Assembly: GCA_900112915.1 (NCBI GenBank) | Contig: FONK01000009.1 | Location: forward strand, 29,822-93,821 | Length of the DNA: 64,000 nt | Origin: Peptostreptococcaceae bacterium pGA-8 | GTDB taxonomy: Bacteria > Bacillota > Clostridia > Peptostreptococcales > Anaerovoracaceae | Reading direction: 5' to 3' | Shown here: piece by piece, positions 24,936-33,535 of the stretch | How positions within the stretch are numbered: the first letter of the stretch is position 1 | How the letters are laid out: every line of letters starts with the position of its first letter | Notes under the pieces: generated by a model | The model's input: the letters and a program-made list of their open reading frames with translations, nothing else | Database searches by the model: none | Told to the model about the DNA's origin: nothing | Program-made: the position numbers and the translations under genes

Positions 24936-25757
24936 ATGAAAAAAATAGTTCTACTAATTATGTGTATTTCTACTTTGGTTTTAGGCCTTGCTGCCTGCGG
25001 AAATGATTCCGCCGACTCAAGCCCCTCCGGGAAGGTTGCCACTGATGGCTCGACCTCAATGGAAAAGCTCATCGGTCTGCTAGGCGAAACCTTTACAAAT
25101 GAAAATCCGGACATTGATTTTACATACAACGCAACCGGCTCAAGCGCAGGTATTACAGCAGTTTCTGAAGGGCGATGTGATTTCGGATTATCCAGCAGAA
25201 GCCTGACTGCAGAGGAAAAAAGCTCCGGATTGACTGAAACCGTAATCGCATATGATGGCATTGCGATAGTTGCAAACCCTAAAAACGGGGTCAAGGACTT
25301 AAGCACTGAGGATCTAAAAAAAATATATACAGGTCAGATTAAGAACTGGAATGAACTTGGCGGCAAGGATATGGAGATAGTTGTCATAGGACGTGAAGCC
25401 GGCAGTGGCACCAGAGATGGGTTTGAATCAATCATAGATGTCAAGGGGCAGTGCAATTATAGACAGGAGCTCACCAGTACCGGCGACGTTCTAACAGCTG
25501 TATCAAAAAACGAAAACGCCATCGGCTACGTTTCTCTTGCATCTGTAAACGAGGATGTCAAGGTTCTTACAATAGGCGGCATTGCTCCTAACGAGAAGAC
25601 TATTCTGAGAGGAACCTATGCCATTCAGAGACCGTTTTTAATAGTAACAAACGAAAACAAGGAGCTTTCTAAGGCTGCCAAGGCCTTCTTAGAATTCATC
25701 ACAGGCTCCGATGCAAAGGCTTTGATTGAAAAGGCGGGAGTATTCCCAGGTAAATAA
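24936..25757 (+). CDS. pstS: Phosphate-binding lipoprotein
   Basis: A 273-residue PstS. The signal peptide ends in LGLAAC with lipidated Cys21. The phosphate-binding segments DGSTSM (about residues 34-39) and GREAGSGTRDGFE are present. It binds phosphate at the outer membrane face and delivers it to PstCA. It is the first gene of pstS-C-A-B-phoU-phoP-phoR and stops directly before the pstC ATG. AAGGAG precedes the start. Confidence 0.95.
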   Translation: MKKIVLLIMCISTLVLGLAACGNDSADSSPSGKVATDGSTSMEKLIGLLGETFTNENPDIDFTYNATGSSAGITAVSEGRCDFGLSSRSLTAEEKSSGLTETVIAYDGIAIVANPKNGVKDLSTEDLKKIYTGQIKNWNELGGKDMEIVVIGREAGSGTRDGFESIIDVKGQCNYRQELTSTGDVLTAVSKNENAIGYVSLASVNEDVKVLTIGGIAPNEKTILRGTYAIQRPFLIVTNENKELSKAAKAFLEFITGSDAKALIEKAGVFPGK

Positions 25758-26636
25758 ATGATAATTAATAAGACAAAAAATAAAGTAATTGAAAATATAG
25801 CTTATGGTGTCTTTCTGCTGGCCGGTATGATAACTATCGGCTTCGTACTTTTAATTTCTATTTACCTGATAATTCCCGGTATTCCGGCAATTAAGGAAAT
25901 CGGTTTATTAAAATTTTTGTTTGGTACTAAGTGGAGCTCAACATCATCTCCCCCATCCTTCGGTATCCTGCCCTTCATATTAACCAGCATATACGGAACA
26001 GCCGGTGCAATAATAATCGGGGTACCAATTGGATTTTTCACCGCCATGTATCTCAGTAAATATGCCAAAGGAACCACAAAGGCAGTATTGGAAGCCGCCA
26101 TCGACTTACTTGCCGGTATACCATCAGTCATCTATGGTCTTGTGGGTATGCTCGTTCTGGTTCCTTTGGTAAAATCCACCTTCAATCTGGCTGACGGTGC
26201 AGGCTTATTTTCTGCAATGATAGTCCTTGCTGTAATGATTCTCCCTTCCATCATCAAGGTCTCCCTTGCAGCCCTGGATGCGGTGCCCCAGGACTACGAA
26301 GCCGCATCGCTGGCCCTGGGGGCCAGTGCCGCGGAAACCTACTTCAAGGTTTCCGCCAGGGCTGCCGCCGGCGGCATAACCGCAGCTGTTGTCCTGGGTG
26401 TGGGCCGTGCCATAGGTGAAGCAATGGCTATAATAATGGTCTCCGGAAATGCCGCAAATATGCCCGGTCTCTTCTCCAGCGTCAGGTTCCTAACCACAGC
26501 TGTTGCCGGTGAAATGGCATATTCATCCGGACTGCAAAGGCAGGCGCTGTTTTCCATAGCCCTGGTGCTATTCCTTTTTATAATGCTAATCAATGCCGCC
26601 CTCAACCACTTCATTAAGGGCGAAAGACAAAAATAA
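25758..26636 (+). CDS. pstC: Phosphate ABC transporter permease PstC
   Basis: A 292-residue permease with about six helices and the permease EAA-type loop (YEAASLALGASAAETYFKV, about residues 179-197). It pairs with PstA to form the channel. The ATG follows the pstS stop with no gap. Its stop codon overlaps an 11-bp tandem duplication in the junction to pstA. Confidence 0.95.
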   Translation: MIINKTKNKVIENIAYGVFLLAGMITIGFVLLISIYLIIPGIPAIKEIGLLKFLFGTKWSSTSSPPSFGILPFILTSIYGTAGAIIIGVPIGFFTAMYLSKYAKGTTKAVLEAAIDLLAGIPSVIYGLVGMLVLVPLVKSTFNLADGAGLFSAMIVLAVMILPSIIKVSLAALDAVPQDYEAASLALGASAAETYFKVSARAAAGGITAAVVLGVGRAIGEAMAIIMVSGNAANMPGLFSSVRFLTTAVAGEMAYSSGLQRQALFSIALVLFLFIMLINAALNHFIKGERQK

Positions 26637-26657
26637 CGGAGAACTGACGGAGAACTG
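26636..26657 (+). repeat. Perfect 11-bp tandem duplication at the pstC-pstA junction
   Basis: ACGGAGAACTG occurs twice in immediate succession. Each copy contains GGAG, so the duplication yields two candidate Shine-Dalgarno sequences ahead of pstA; the second lies 12 bases before the ATG. Confidence 0.85.
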
Positions 26658-26664
26658 AACTTAA

Positions 26665-27549
26665 ATGAATGTACAATATAGACATAACAGCCCGATAAGG
26701 GAAAAAAGAAACAGGAAAATATATAACGGCGCAATGAAAAGCCTTATGATTTTAACGACACTCATATGCCTTGCCCTTACCTTTTTTATAATCCTGTACG
26801 TCCTATATCAAGGACTGCCTCAAGTAAACTTTTCCTTGATTTCAACAAGCCCAAGCTACATAAAGGAAACTATCGGGATCTTGCCTAACCTGCTTAACAC
26901 CCTATACATCATCGTAGGAACTCTGGCTCTTGTGCTGCCTCTCGGCATAGGAGCCGCAATATATCTGACCGAATATGCCAAGAGTCCTCGACTGGTTTCC
27001 GCCATAGAATTTGCGGCAGAAACTCTGTCGGGCATCCCTTCAATTATCTACGGTCTTGTAGGAATGCTATTCTTCTGCAATTTCCTGAGCCTCGGTACCT
27101 CACTTATGGCCGGTGCCCTAACCCTCCTTATTATGAACCTGCCTACTATAATGAGAACCACTCAGGAAAGTCTAAAAACAGTTCCACAGGGGTATAGAGA
27201 AGGCGCCTTCGGACTTGGTGCCAGAAAATGGACAACAATTAGAACCGTAGTCCTGCCCTGCTGTATAGACGGCATAGTGACAGGCTGTATATTGACCATC
27301 GGAAGAATAGTAGGCGAGTCAGCTGCTCTGCTTTTCACTGCAGGCTTTGCCCATAACCTAAACGGCTTCATAGAGGGGCTGAGCTCATCAGGTGCAACCC
27401 TTACAGTAGCTCTCTATGTCTATGCAAAGGAACAGGGCAAATTCGATGTAGCCTTTGCAATCGCAGCTATTTTGATCATCTTTACAATCATTATCAATCT
27501 TGCCGCTTCCACCGTTGGCAAGGTGTTTAAAAAAAGGAGAAGCATATGA
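26665..27549 (+). CDS. pstA: Phosphate ABC transporter permease PstA
   Basis: A 294-residue permease and partner of PstC, with about six helices and the loop [20 protein letters not shown]. The segment [17 protein letters not shown] parallels that in PstC. The last four bases overlap the pstB start, indicating coupled translation. Confidence 0.95.
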   Translation: MNVQYRHNSPIREKRNRKIYNGAMKSLMILTTLICLALTFFIILYVLYQGLPQVNFSLISTSPSYIKETIGILPNLLNTLYIIVGTLALVLPLGIGAAIYLTEYAKSPRLVSAIEFAAETLSGIPSIIYGLVGMLFFCNFLSLGTSLMAGALTLLIMNLPTIMRTTQESLKTVPQGYREGAFGLGARKWTTIRTVVLPCCIDGIVTGCILTIGRIVGESAALLFTAGFAHNLNGFIEGLSSSGATLTVALYVYAKEQGKFDVAFAIAAILIIFTIIINLAASTVGKVFKKRRSI

Positions 27550-28298
27550 GCATAATTTCTTCCAAGGACCTTAATCTTTGGTATGGCGAAAACCATGCCC
27601 TAAAAGGTATAAGCATGGAAATTGAAAAAAACAGTATTACTTCCTTAATTGGACCTTCAGGCTGTGGAAAATCAACATTTTTAAAAACTATTAATCGTAT
27701 GAACGACCTGGTGGACGGGGTTAAAATCGAAGGAGACATACTCTATAACGATAGCAGTATCTTTGATGAAGCTGTTGATATAAATCAGCTCAGACGAGAT
27801 ATCGGCATGGTTTTCCAAAAGCCTAATCCTTTCCCAATGAGCATCTATGATAATATTGCCTATGGACCGAGAATTCACGGTATTAAAAACAAGGCTCAGC
27901 TGGATGATATTGTTGAGAAATCTCTTCATTCTGCCGCCATTTGGGATGAGGTTAAGGATAGATTGAAGAAATCTGCTCTCGGCTTATCGGGCGGTCAGCA
28001 GCAAAGACTTTGCATCGCAAGAGCTTTAGCCGTGTCTCCCAATGTTTTGTTGATGGATGAACCCACCAGCGCCCTGGATCCCATTTCTACTGCAAAAATA
28101 GAAGACCTTGCCATAGAATTGAAAAGGGACTATACTATTGTTATAGTTACCCATAATATGCAGCAAGCCCTTAGGATATCCGATTCTACAGCATTTTTTC
28201 TCATGGGAGAATTGATAGAATACGGTAAAACCGAGAGTCTGTTTGAGAATCCGATAAGTAAGACTACTGAAAATTATATTACAGGGAGGTTTGGCTGA
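27546..28298 (+). CDS. pstB: Phosphate ABC transporter ATP-binding protein
   Basis: A 250-residue ATPase with Walker [10 protein letters not shown] (about residues 36-44), the PstB-typical [21 protein letters not shown], signature [15 protein letters not shown] and Walker [14 protein letters not shown]. It powers phosphate import and takes part in signalling to PhoR through PhoU. AAAGGAG precedes the ATG. The end overlaps phoU (TGATG). Confidence 0.97.
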   Translation: MSIISSKDLNLWYGENHALKGISMEIEKNSITSLIGPSGCGKSTFLKTINRMNDLVDGVKIEGDILYNDSSIFDEAVDINQLRRDIGMVFQKPNPFPMSIYDNIAYGPRIHGIKNKAQLDDIVEKSLHSAAIWDEVKDRLKKSALGLSGGQQQRLCIARALAVSPNVLLMDEPTSALDPISTAKIEDLAIELKRDYTIVIVTHNMQQALRISDSTAFFLMGELIEYGKTESLFENPISKTTENYITGRFG

Positions 28299-28948
28299 TG
28301 AGAAACTTTTTTGATACTCAGCTTAGCGAGTTGCATAAACAACTGATTGAAATGGGAGCCCTATGCGAAAAGGCCATAAATCTGGTTTCTTCGGCTCTCC
28401 ACGAAAGAGATTCCGAAGCCTACAAGGTTATGGCTGAAATGGAAATTGAAATTGATCAGATGGAAAGAGATATCGAGACCTTTTGTCTTAAGCTATTGCT
28501 TAAGCAGCAACCGGTTGCAAGAGATTTGAGGCAGATATCTGCCGCCCTTAAAATGATTACCGACATGGAAAGAATAGGCGACCAGGCTGCAGATATTTCT
28601 GAAATTATCTCTTGCGATGGCTTTAAGCCGTCCGGTGAAGATTTGGGTATAGGCAAAATGGCGTCGGCTACAGGCAAAATGGTAACTGACAGCATCGATG
28701 CCTATGTCAGCCGGGATATTTCCAAAGCTCAGGAGGTCATCGACTATGATGACAGGGTAGATAAGCTATTTGAAAAAATTAAAAAACAGCTTATAGAACT
28801 TATATCACAGGATTCATCTACCGGTGAATATGCACTGGACTTATTGATGATTGCCAAGTATTTTGAACGAATTGGCGACCACGCAGTAAACATTGCGGAA
28901 TGGGTAAAATTCTCCGTTACGGGAGTCCACGAGGGAGGAATAGATTGA
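28298..28948 (+). CDS. phoU: Phosphate signalling protein PhoU
   Basis: A 216-residue all-helical PhoU with two repeats that each carry the metal-cluster motif: ERIGDQAADIS near residue 90 and ERIGDHAVNIAEW near 192. PhoU couples the transporter state to PhoR and represses the regulon in high phosphate. It overlaps pstB upstream. Its TGA overlaps the TTG start of phoP. Confidence 0.95.
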   Translation: MRNFFDTQLSELHKQLIEMGALCEKAINLVSSALHERDSEAYKVMAEMEIEIDQMERDIETFCLKLLLKQQPVARDLRQISAALKMITDMERIGDQAADISEIISCDGFKPSGEDLGIGKMASATGKMVTDSIDAYVSRDISKAQEVIDYDDRVDKLFEKIKKQLIELISQDSSTGEYALDLLMIAKYFERIGDHAVNIAEWVKFSVTGVHEGGID

Positions 28949-29637
28949 TTATTTGGTGTGTCGAAGACGATAACAGCATCAGAGACATTGAACTGTACAC
29001 TCTAAAGTCCACCGGCTTTCAATGCCGGGGCTTTAGCAGCAGTACAGATTTTTGGGCTGCTCTGAAATCCCATAAGCCGGATCTGATTCTTCTTGATATC
29101 ATGCTTCCGGAAGAGGATGGTGTCGCTATTCTCAAGAAGCTTAGGGCAAATTCTGAATATGCTGAAATCCCGGTAATAATGGCAACAGCCAAGGGAATGG
29201 AATACGATAAGATTCAAAGCCTGGATTTAGGTGCCGATGACTATCTGGTAAAACCCTTCGGAATGATGGAGATGATTTCCAGAATTAAAGCCGTTCTTCG
29301 GCGGGCAAAAAAATCTTCTGCATACGACTCACCTAAGGAGATAATTAATATAGGTTGTCTCTCCATCGATGTAAATGCTCACAGGGTAACTCTGGCAGGG
29401 GAATCAGTCACTCTAACCTACAAGGAGTTCAACCTTCTCCGGCTTCTGGCTGCTCATCCAAATCAGGTTTACACCAGAGAACAGCTTTTCTCTTCAATTT
29501 GGGATTCAGATTACATCGGTGAAAGCAGAACCATCGATATGCACATAAAAACCCTTAGACAAAAGCTGGGCGAATATGGGGCAGCAATTAAAACCCTTAG
29601 AAATGTAGGATATAGATTGGATGTAGAGGAGTTATGA
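28945..29637 (+). CDS. phoP: Phosphate response regulator (PhoP/PhoB type)
   Basis: A 230-residue OmpR-family regulator. The receiver domain has the acidic pair in VEDDN, phospho-acceptor Asp51 in LLDIMLPEEDG and Lys in LVKPFG. The C-terminal winged helix carries YTREQLFSSIWDSDYIGESRTIDMH. I chose TTG 28945, which overlaps the phoU stop and has GGAGG seven bases upstream; an ATG at 28900 would lie inside phoU. The stop overlaps the phoR start. Confidence 0.92.
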   Translation: MIIWCVEDDNSIRDIELYTLKSTGFQCRGFSSSTDFWAALKSHKPDLILLDIMLPEEDGVAILKKLRANSEYAEIPVIMATAKGMEYDKIQSLDLGADDYLVKPFGMMEMISRIKAVLRRAKKSSAYDSPKEIINIGCLSIDVNAHRVTLAGESVTLTYKEFNLLRLLAAHPNQVYTREQLFSSIWDSDYIGESRTIDMHIKTLRQKLGEYGAAIKTLRNVGYRLDVEEL

Positions 29638-31268
29638 CGAAGAAAATTTTTTGGTCTATAATTTCAATTGCTGTAGCGGTAATGCTGGCAACCCTGGTAA
29701 TAATTGTGGGGCTGCAATATGATTACTTCACTTCACTTCAAACAAAGCAATTAAGGAGCGAGCTTTCTCTTGCTGCAGAGGGTCTCAACAGATATGGAGC
29801 CGGCTATTTAAATGAGATCAAGATTAGCCATTCTCGGCTTACTCTAATCAATGCCGACGGATCCATAGCCTTTGATTCTGAAGAAAATTATAAAAAAATG
29901 TCCAATCACAGTGACAGAAGAGAATTTAAGGATGCCATAAAATACGGAATCGGTGAAGATGCAAGATATTCCAAAACCCTTACAGAGGAAATGGTATATC
30001 AGGCTGTTAAGCTGGACGACGGCTCTGTCCTAAGAATTTCCGGCAGCCGACTACCTATGGCAGTTATTTTGTTGTCCATGACTTGGCCAATGCTTTTGCT
30101 GATTTTAGCGATATCCATATTGTCAGCCATTTTAGCGGCTCGTATTGCCAAACGGATAGTCAGCCCTCTTGAAAGCCTCAATTTTGATAGGCCATTGGAA
30201 AATGCGGTTTACGAAGAGCTATCACCTATTTTAACCCACATGGAGCGACAAAGAAAACGAATTGATCTTCAGGTCAACCAATTAAACTATAAAAAGCAGA
30301 AATTTAAAGCCATTACGGAAAACCTCAGGGAAGGCTTGGTTTTGCTGAACAATTCCAACGAGGTTGTCAGTATAAACAAGTCAGCCTTGGGCTTTTTTGC
30401 AAATAAGTCACCTGCATATGGAGTTCCCTTCAATCACATCGATAGAACCGTCGAAATCAGCAAAGCCATTGAAGCCACCCGTGTTGATGGGAAGGCTAAG
30501 CTGAATCTGACAAGAAACGGCAAAGAATACGCCCTGAGTCTAAGCTCAATTATGTACAGCAATGATGATGTAGGCGTTGAAATTCTAATCCTGGACAGAA
30601 CGGAAGCGGCACTTACAGAAAAAATCCGAAAAGAGTTTTCCGCCAATGTTTCCCATGAGCTGAAAACTCCTATTCAAACTATTATAGGCAGAGCCGAGCT
30701 TTTAGAGAATAACCTGGTTAAGCCTGAGGATACAGCTGATTTCTTAAAGGACATTAGGGAAAAGGCATCAAATCTGCTTACCCTTATAAATGACATTATA
30801 CGCCTATCTCAAATAGACGAAGGAACCGGCTTTACCTTTGAAGAGGTTGACCTATACCAAATGGCACTGGCGGAAAGGGACTTTCTTTCTGAAGCCTCCA
30901 TGAACAAAAAAATTGCTGTCAAGGTATCCGGTTCAGGTAGGGCCTGGGCTGTGAAACAGCTGATTCATGAGATAATATATAACCTTCTGGATAATGCAAT
31001 ACGATATACCGGTCCTGACGGTCTTGTTACAATAGAATTAAAGGATAATGAGATTAAGGTATCAGATAACGGCATTGGAATTTCGCAAGAACACATAGCC
31101 AGAATCTTTGAAAGGTTTTACAGGGTTGATAAGAGCCGTTCCGGAGAAAGCGGCGGCACCGGACTGGGACTGTCCATAGTTAAGAATTCAGTAAAATACC
31201 TGGGTGGCACAGTCTCAGTTGAGAGCATCCCAAATAAAGGGACAGCCTTTATTGTAAGGCTGCCCTAG
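29634..31268 (+). CDS. phoR: Phosphate sensor histidine kinase (PhoR type)
   Basis: A 544-residue membrane kinase. In order: N-terminal helix (about 5-27), an extracytoplasmic region (about 30-140), a second helix (about 141-165), a linker with a PAS-like fold (about 220-325), HisKA with phospho-acceptor His341 in NVSHELKTP, and a HATPase_c domain (N-box NLLDNAIRYTG, then DNGIGI and GGTGLGLSIV). It should phosphorylate PhoP when phosphate is scarce. It is the last gene of the pst operon. Confidence 0.93.
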   Translation: MTKKIFWSIISIAVAVMLATLVIIVGLQYDYFTSLQTKQLRSELSLAAEGLNRYGAGYLNEIKISHSRLTLINADGSIAFDSEENYKKMSNHSDRREFKDAIKYGIGEDARYSKTLTEEMVYQAVKLDDGSVLRISGSRLPMAVILLSMTWPMLLLILAISILSAILAARIAKRIVSPLESLNFDRPLENAVYEELSPILTHMERQRKRIDLQVNQLNYKKQKFKAITENLREGLVLLNNSNEVVSINKSALGFFANKSPAYGVPFNHIDRTVEISKAIEATRVDGKAKLNLTRNGKEYALSLSSIMYSNDDVGVEILILDRTEAALTEKIRKEFSANVSHELKTPIQTIIGRAELLENNLVKPEDTADFLKDIREKASNLLTLINDIIRLSQIDEGTGFTFEEVDLYQMALAERDFLSEASMNKKIAVKVSGSGRAWAVKQLIHEIIYNLLDNAIRYTGPDGLVTIELKDNEIKVSDNGIGISQEHIARIFERFYRVDKSRSGESGGTGLGLSIVKNSVKYLGGTVSVESIPNKGTAFIVRLP

Positions 31269-31285
31269 GAAATAGCTATTTATAA

Positions 31286-32047
31286 TTATTCAACCGGCAC
31301 CAGCTTGCCGTATACTACAATTCGTCCCGTCCCCTCGAAATCCGAGCAGGTACTGAACATTACTATTTTGTCCTCCGGAGAAACCGAAACGTCCATAGGA
31401 AGCAGGCTGTTATCCTTTGCCCACTGTATATACGGCGCCTTTTCGAATTCATTGAAGTACAGCTTATATCTATCGCTGTCCGGCTCGACTTGCACAATGC
31501 TAAAAATCTCTATGTCATATTTCTTTTCAGGAGTAAAAAGCATCATCTTCTTATGCTTATCATAGAATTCTTGCTCTTTATAATTGATAAGCTCACTAAA
31601 CATGGTAGTGTCCTTGGTTTTATGCCCATATATTATAGTATTGAAATCTTCAAAGGGAGCTTCATTTCTGAAGTCTACGAAAAGGGTTCCCTTGCTGTTA
31701 TATTCTTTGTTAAATAACCTTGTAAGATAATAGTCATTATTATTTGTTTTAACTACAGGATAATTGATCTTGCTATCCTTTAAAAACAGCCAGGCTTTAA
31801 TATCGCTGTTGGTTTGCGCCAATTTCTCAAAATCAATGTTGCTTGGAATATCTCCATCAATACCTGCCATAGTTTCTATCTTCTCATAGGTCTTGCTTCC
31901 ATAATAATATCCCCATAAAATTTTCCCAATATTGTACAGGCTGAAAACAATCACACATACCAGGATAAGAGTAATTATATTGTAAATTACACCACCTTTT
32001 CTTTTTTTCTTTACTTCATTTCGGTTATTCCCTTTATCGTCTCTCAT
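31286..32047 (-). CDS. srtB: Class B sortase
   Basis: A 253-residue membrane-anchored transpeptidase with one N-terminal helix (about 23-45). The catalytic triad is His142 (IYGHKT), Cys234 (MFSTCSD) and Arg242 (GTGRIVV). The spacing and the helix before the Cys are SrtB-like. Class B enzymes of Clostridia accept xPxTG-like signals. The large surface protein at 59032-63798 ends in APVTG and could be a substrate. No substrate gene is adjacent; the neighbour is a FemAB ligase, so the pair may be a cell-wall unit. Confidence 0.92.
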   Translation of the reverse strand: MRDDKGNNRNEVKKKRKGGVIYNIITLILVCVIVFSLYNIGKILWGYYYGSKTYEKIETMAGIDGDIPSNIDFEKLAQTNSDIKAWLFLKDSKINYPVVKTNNNDYYLTRLFNKEYNSKGTLFVDFRNEAPFEDFNTIIYGHKTKDTTMFSELINYKEQEFYDKHKKMMLFTPEKKYDIEIFSIVQVEPDSDRYKLYFNEFEKAPYIQWAKDNSLLPMDVSVSPEDKIVMFSTCSDFEGTGRIVVYGKLVPVE

Positions 32048-32050
32048 ATA

Positions 32051-33304
32051 TTACCTCAACTTTCCCCTTATTTTCATAGCCAAATTAAAGGCCCGATTTA
32101 CCACCGGCTTTACAGTGCAATTAAACTCTCCCACTCTCTCGTAAAAGCTGCCGCCAAACTGTCTCTTAAACATATACAGTCCTGCCGCATCGTCTTTTTC
32201 TAAATCGGCCTCTTCAGTATAGCCGCTTATTCCACCTAAATCATACTCCTTAATACCGAGAGCCTTTGCAGCCTTCATCATCTCCAGTACCATTACATAG
32301 CTCGGCACCAATTCTCTAAATTGGTCAGATGATGCTCCATAAAGATAATATGCCTTTTCTCCGCAGCAAGCCATTATTCCGCCGGAAAGGTATATTTTCT
32401 CCTTTCCTGACTCAACCAGAGCCCTCATCTCTTTAATTCTCTCCAGGGTCTTTGCCCTTCTTCCTTCCAAAATATCCAACTCGCTCCGGAAATTAGCCTT
32501 TTTCTTAGGGTCGGTGGTATTCTCCAGCTTCCTCTTAAACTTCTCTTCTTCCTTATTCACAATCTCCAATTCATTTTCTGCCGATTTAACCCCGTCAGCA
32601 GGCCGAAATCCGGTAAGGTACATCCTTGCCTCCCCATTGTCCTGAAAGGCTTTAAGCAAGGCTTCATAGTATCCTTTATACCTTACCATAATTCCATCTC
32701 GCTTACCGGTTTCCTCCATAAGCTGCCAGAAAACATCCAGGCCTTCCATGCCTACCTCTTCACAAAAAACTCCATTTTTCAATGCCTTGCGAACTAAATT
32801 TCTGGTCTGGCTATTGAAGCTCTTGAGTATCTCATCCTCCGACTTGGTTAAATCAACGAGGAAGGTAAATCGGGGCTGTGCATCGACAATCCCCTTAGTG
32901 AACCCTGCATGGACAAATCCTGCCTTATTCATTACTGAAAGAAGTTCAGGGTATTCAGCCCTTGCTATATTAGGGTCTATTTTTATAGTAAAGGCCTTTT
33001 CTTTTGCCGCAGCTCCTTTGACGATTTCAGCCATGGCAAGAACATCTGCCTCATTATGATAGTCCATTACAAAGCCTCGTGGACTGTAACATAGGGTATA
33101 TGGCAGGCCCGGCATCTTTCTGAAAAGCAGCAAAGCCGCAGCTATAAGTTCCCCATTCTTCGACATTGCAATTTTTTTGCTGTACCAAAAGTCGCTCTTT
33201 ACTTCCGCCCATCCTGTAAGCTGAGTAAATTCACTATTTCCATGACCTCTGACGAATTCATCAAAGGCTTTATTATCTAATTCTATACTTAAATATTCCC
33301 TCAT
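32051..33304 (-). CDS. FemAB-type peptidoglycan bridge aminoacyltransferase
   Basis: A 417-residue Fem-family ligase built from two GNAT-like domains with a coiled-coil arm (about residues 240-300, highly charged, LEIVNKEEEKFKRKL and onward), as in FemA/FemX. It adds aminoacyl-tRNA-derived residues to the lipid II side chain. The C-terminal signature KALGIKEYDLGGISG is clear. Its start region is a 13-bp duplication: a short upstream copy encodes Met-Arg-Glu-Tyr-stop, and the GAGGG within it serves as SD for the real ATG. It is likely co-transcribed with srtB. Confidence 0.9.
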   Translation of the reverse strand: MREYLSIELDNKAFDEFVRGHGNSEFTQLTGWAEVKSDFWYSKKIAMSKNGELIAAALLLFRKMPGLPYTLCYSPRGFVMDYHNEADVLAMAEIVKGAAAKEKAFTIKIDPNIARAEYPELLSVMNKAGFVHAGFTKGIVDAQPRFTFLVDLTKSEDEILKSFNSQTRNLVRKALKNGVFCEEVGMEGLDVFWQLMEETGKRDGIMVRYKGYYEALLKAFQDNGEARMYLTGFRPADGVKSAENELEIVNKEEEKFKRKLENTTDPKKKANFRSELDILEGRRAKTLERIKEMRALVESGKEKIYLSGGIMACCGEKAYYLYGASSDQFRELVPSYVMVLEMMKAAKALGIKEYDLGGISGYTEEADLEKDDAAGLYMFKRQFGGSFYERVGEFNCTVKPVVNRAFNLAMKIRGKLR

Positions 33305-33319
33305 TTAATATTCCCTCAT
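33292..33319 (-). repeat. 13-bp duplication of the FemAB start region
   Basis: AATATTCCCTCAT (plus strand) occurs at 33292-33304 and 33307-33319 with a 15-bp period. On the minus strand both copies begin ATGAGGGAATATT. The first is closed by TAA, giving a 4-codon mini-ORF in frame with the gene. Confidence 0.8.
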
Positions 33320-33535
33320 CTAAATATAGCCTCGGTTCTCCCTCCCCATTAAAGGCAAAACTAAATTTCTCTACTATATTATACACAGATTACATATAAA
33401 AACAAATATTACTTATCCCCTTATGGCATAGCCAATTAACTTATGTTAAAATCTAACTATGATGTAACTATCCGTGGCTACGCTGTGAAATTTAGCCATT
33501 TCAGAAGATATAACGATATTTTAGGAGGTTTCAAT

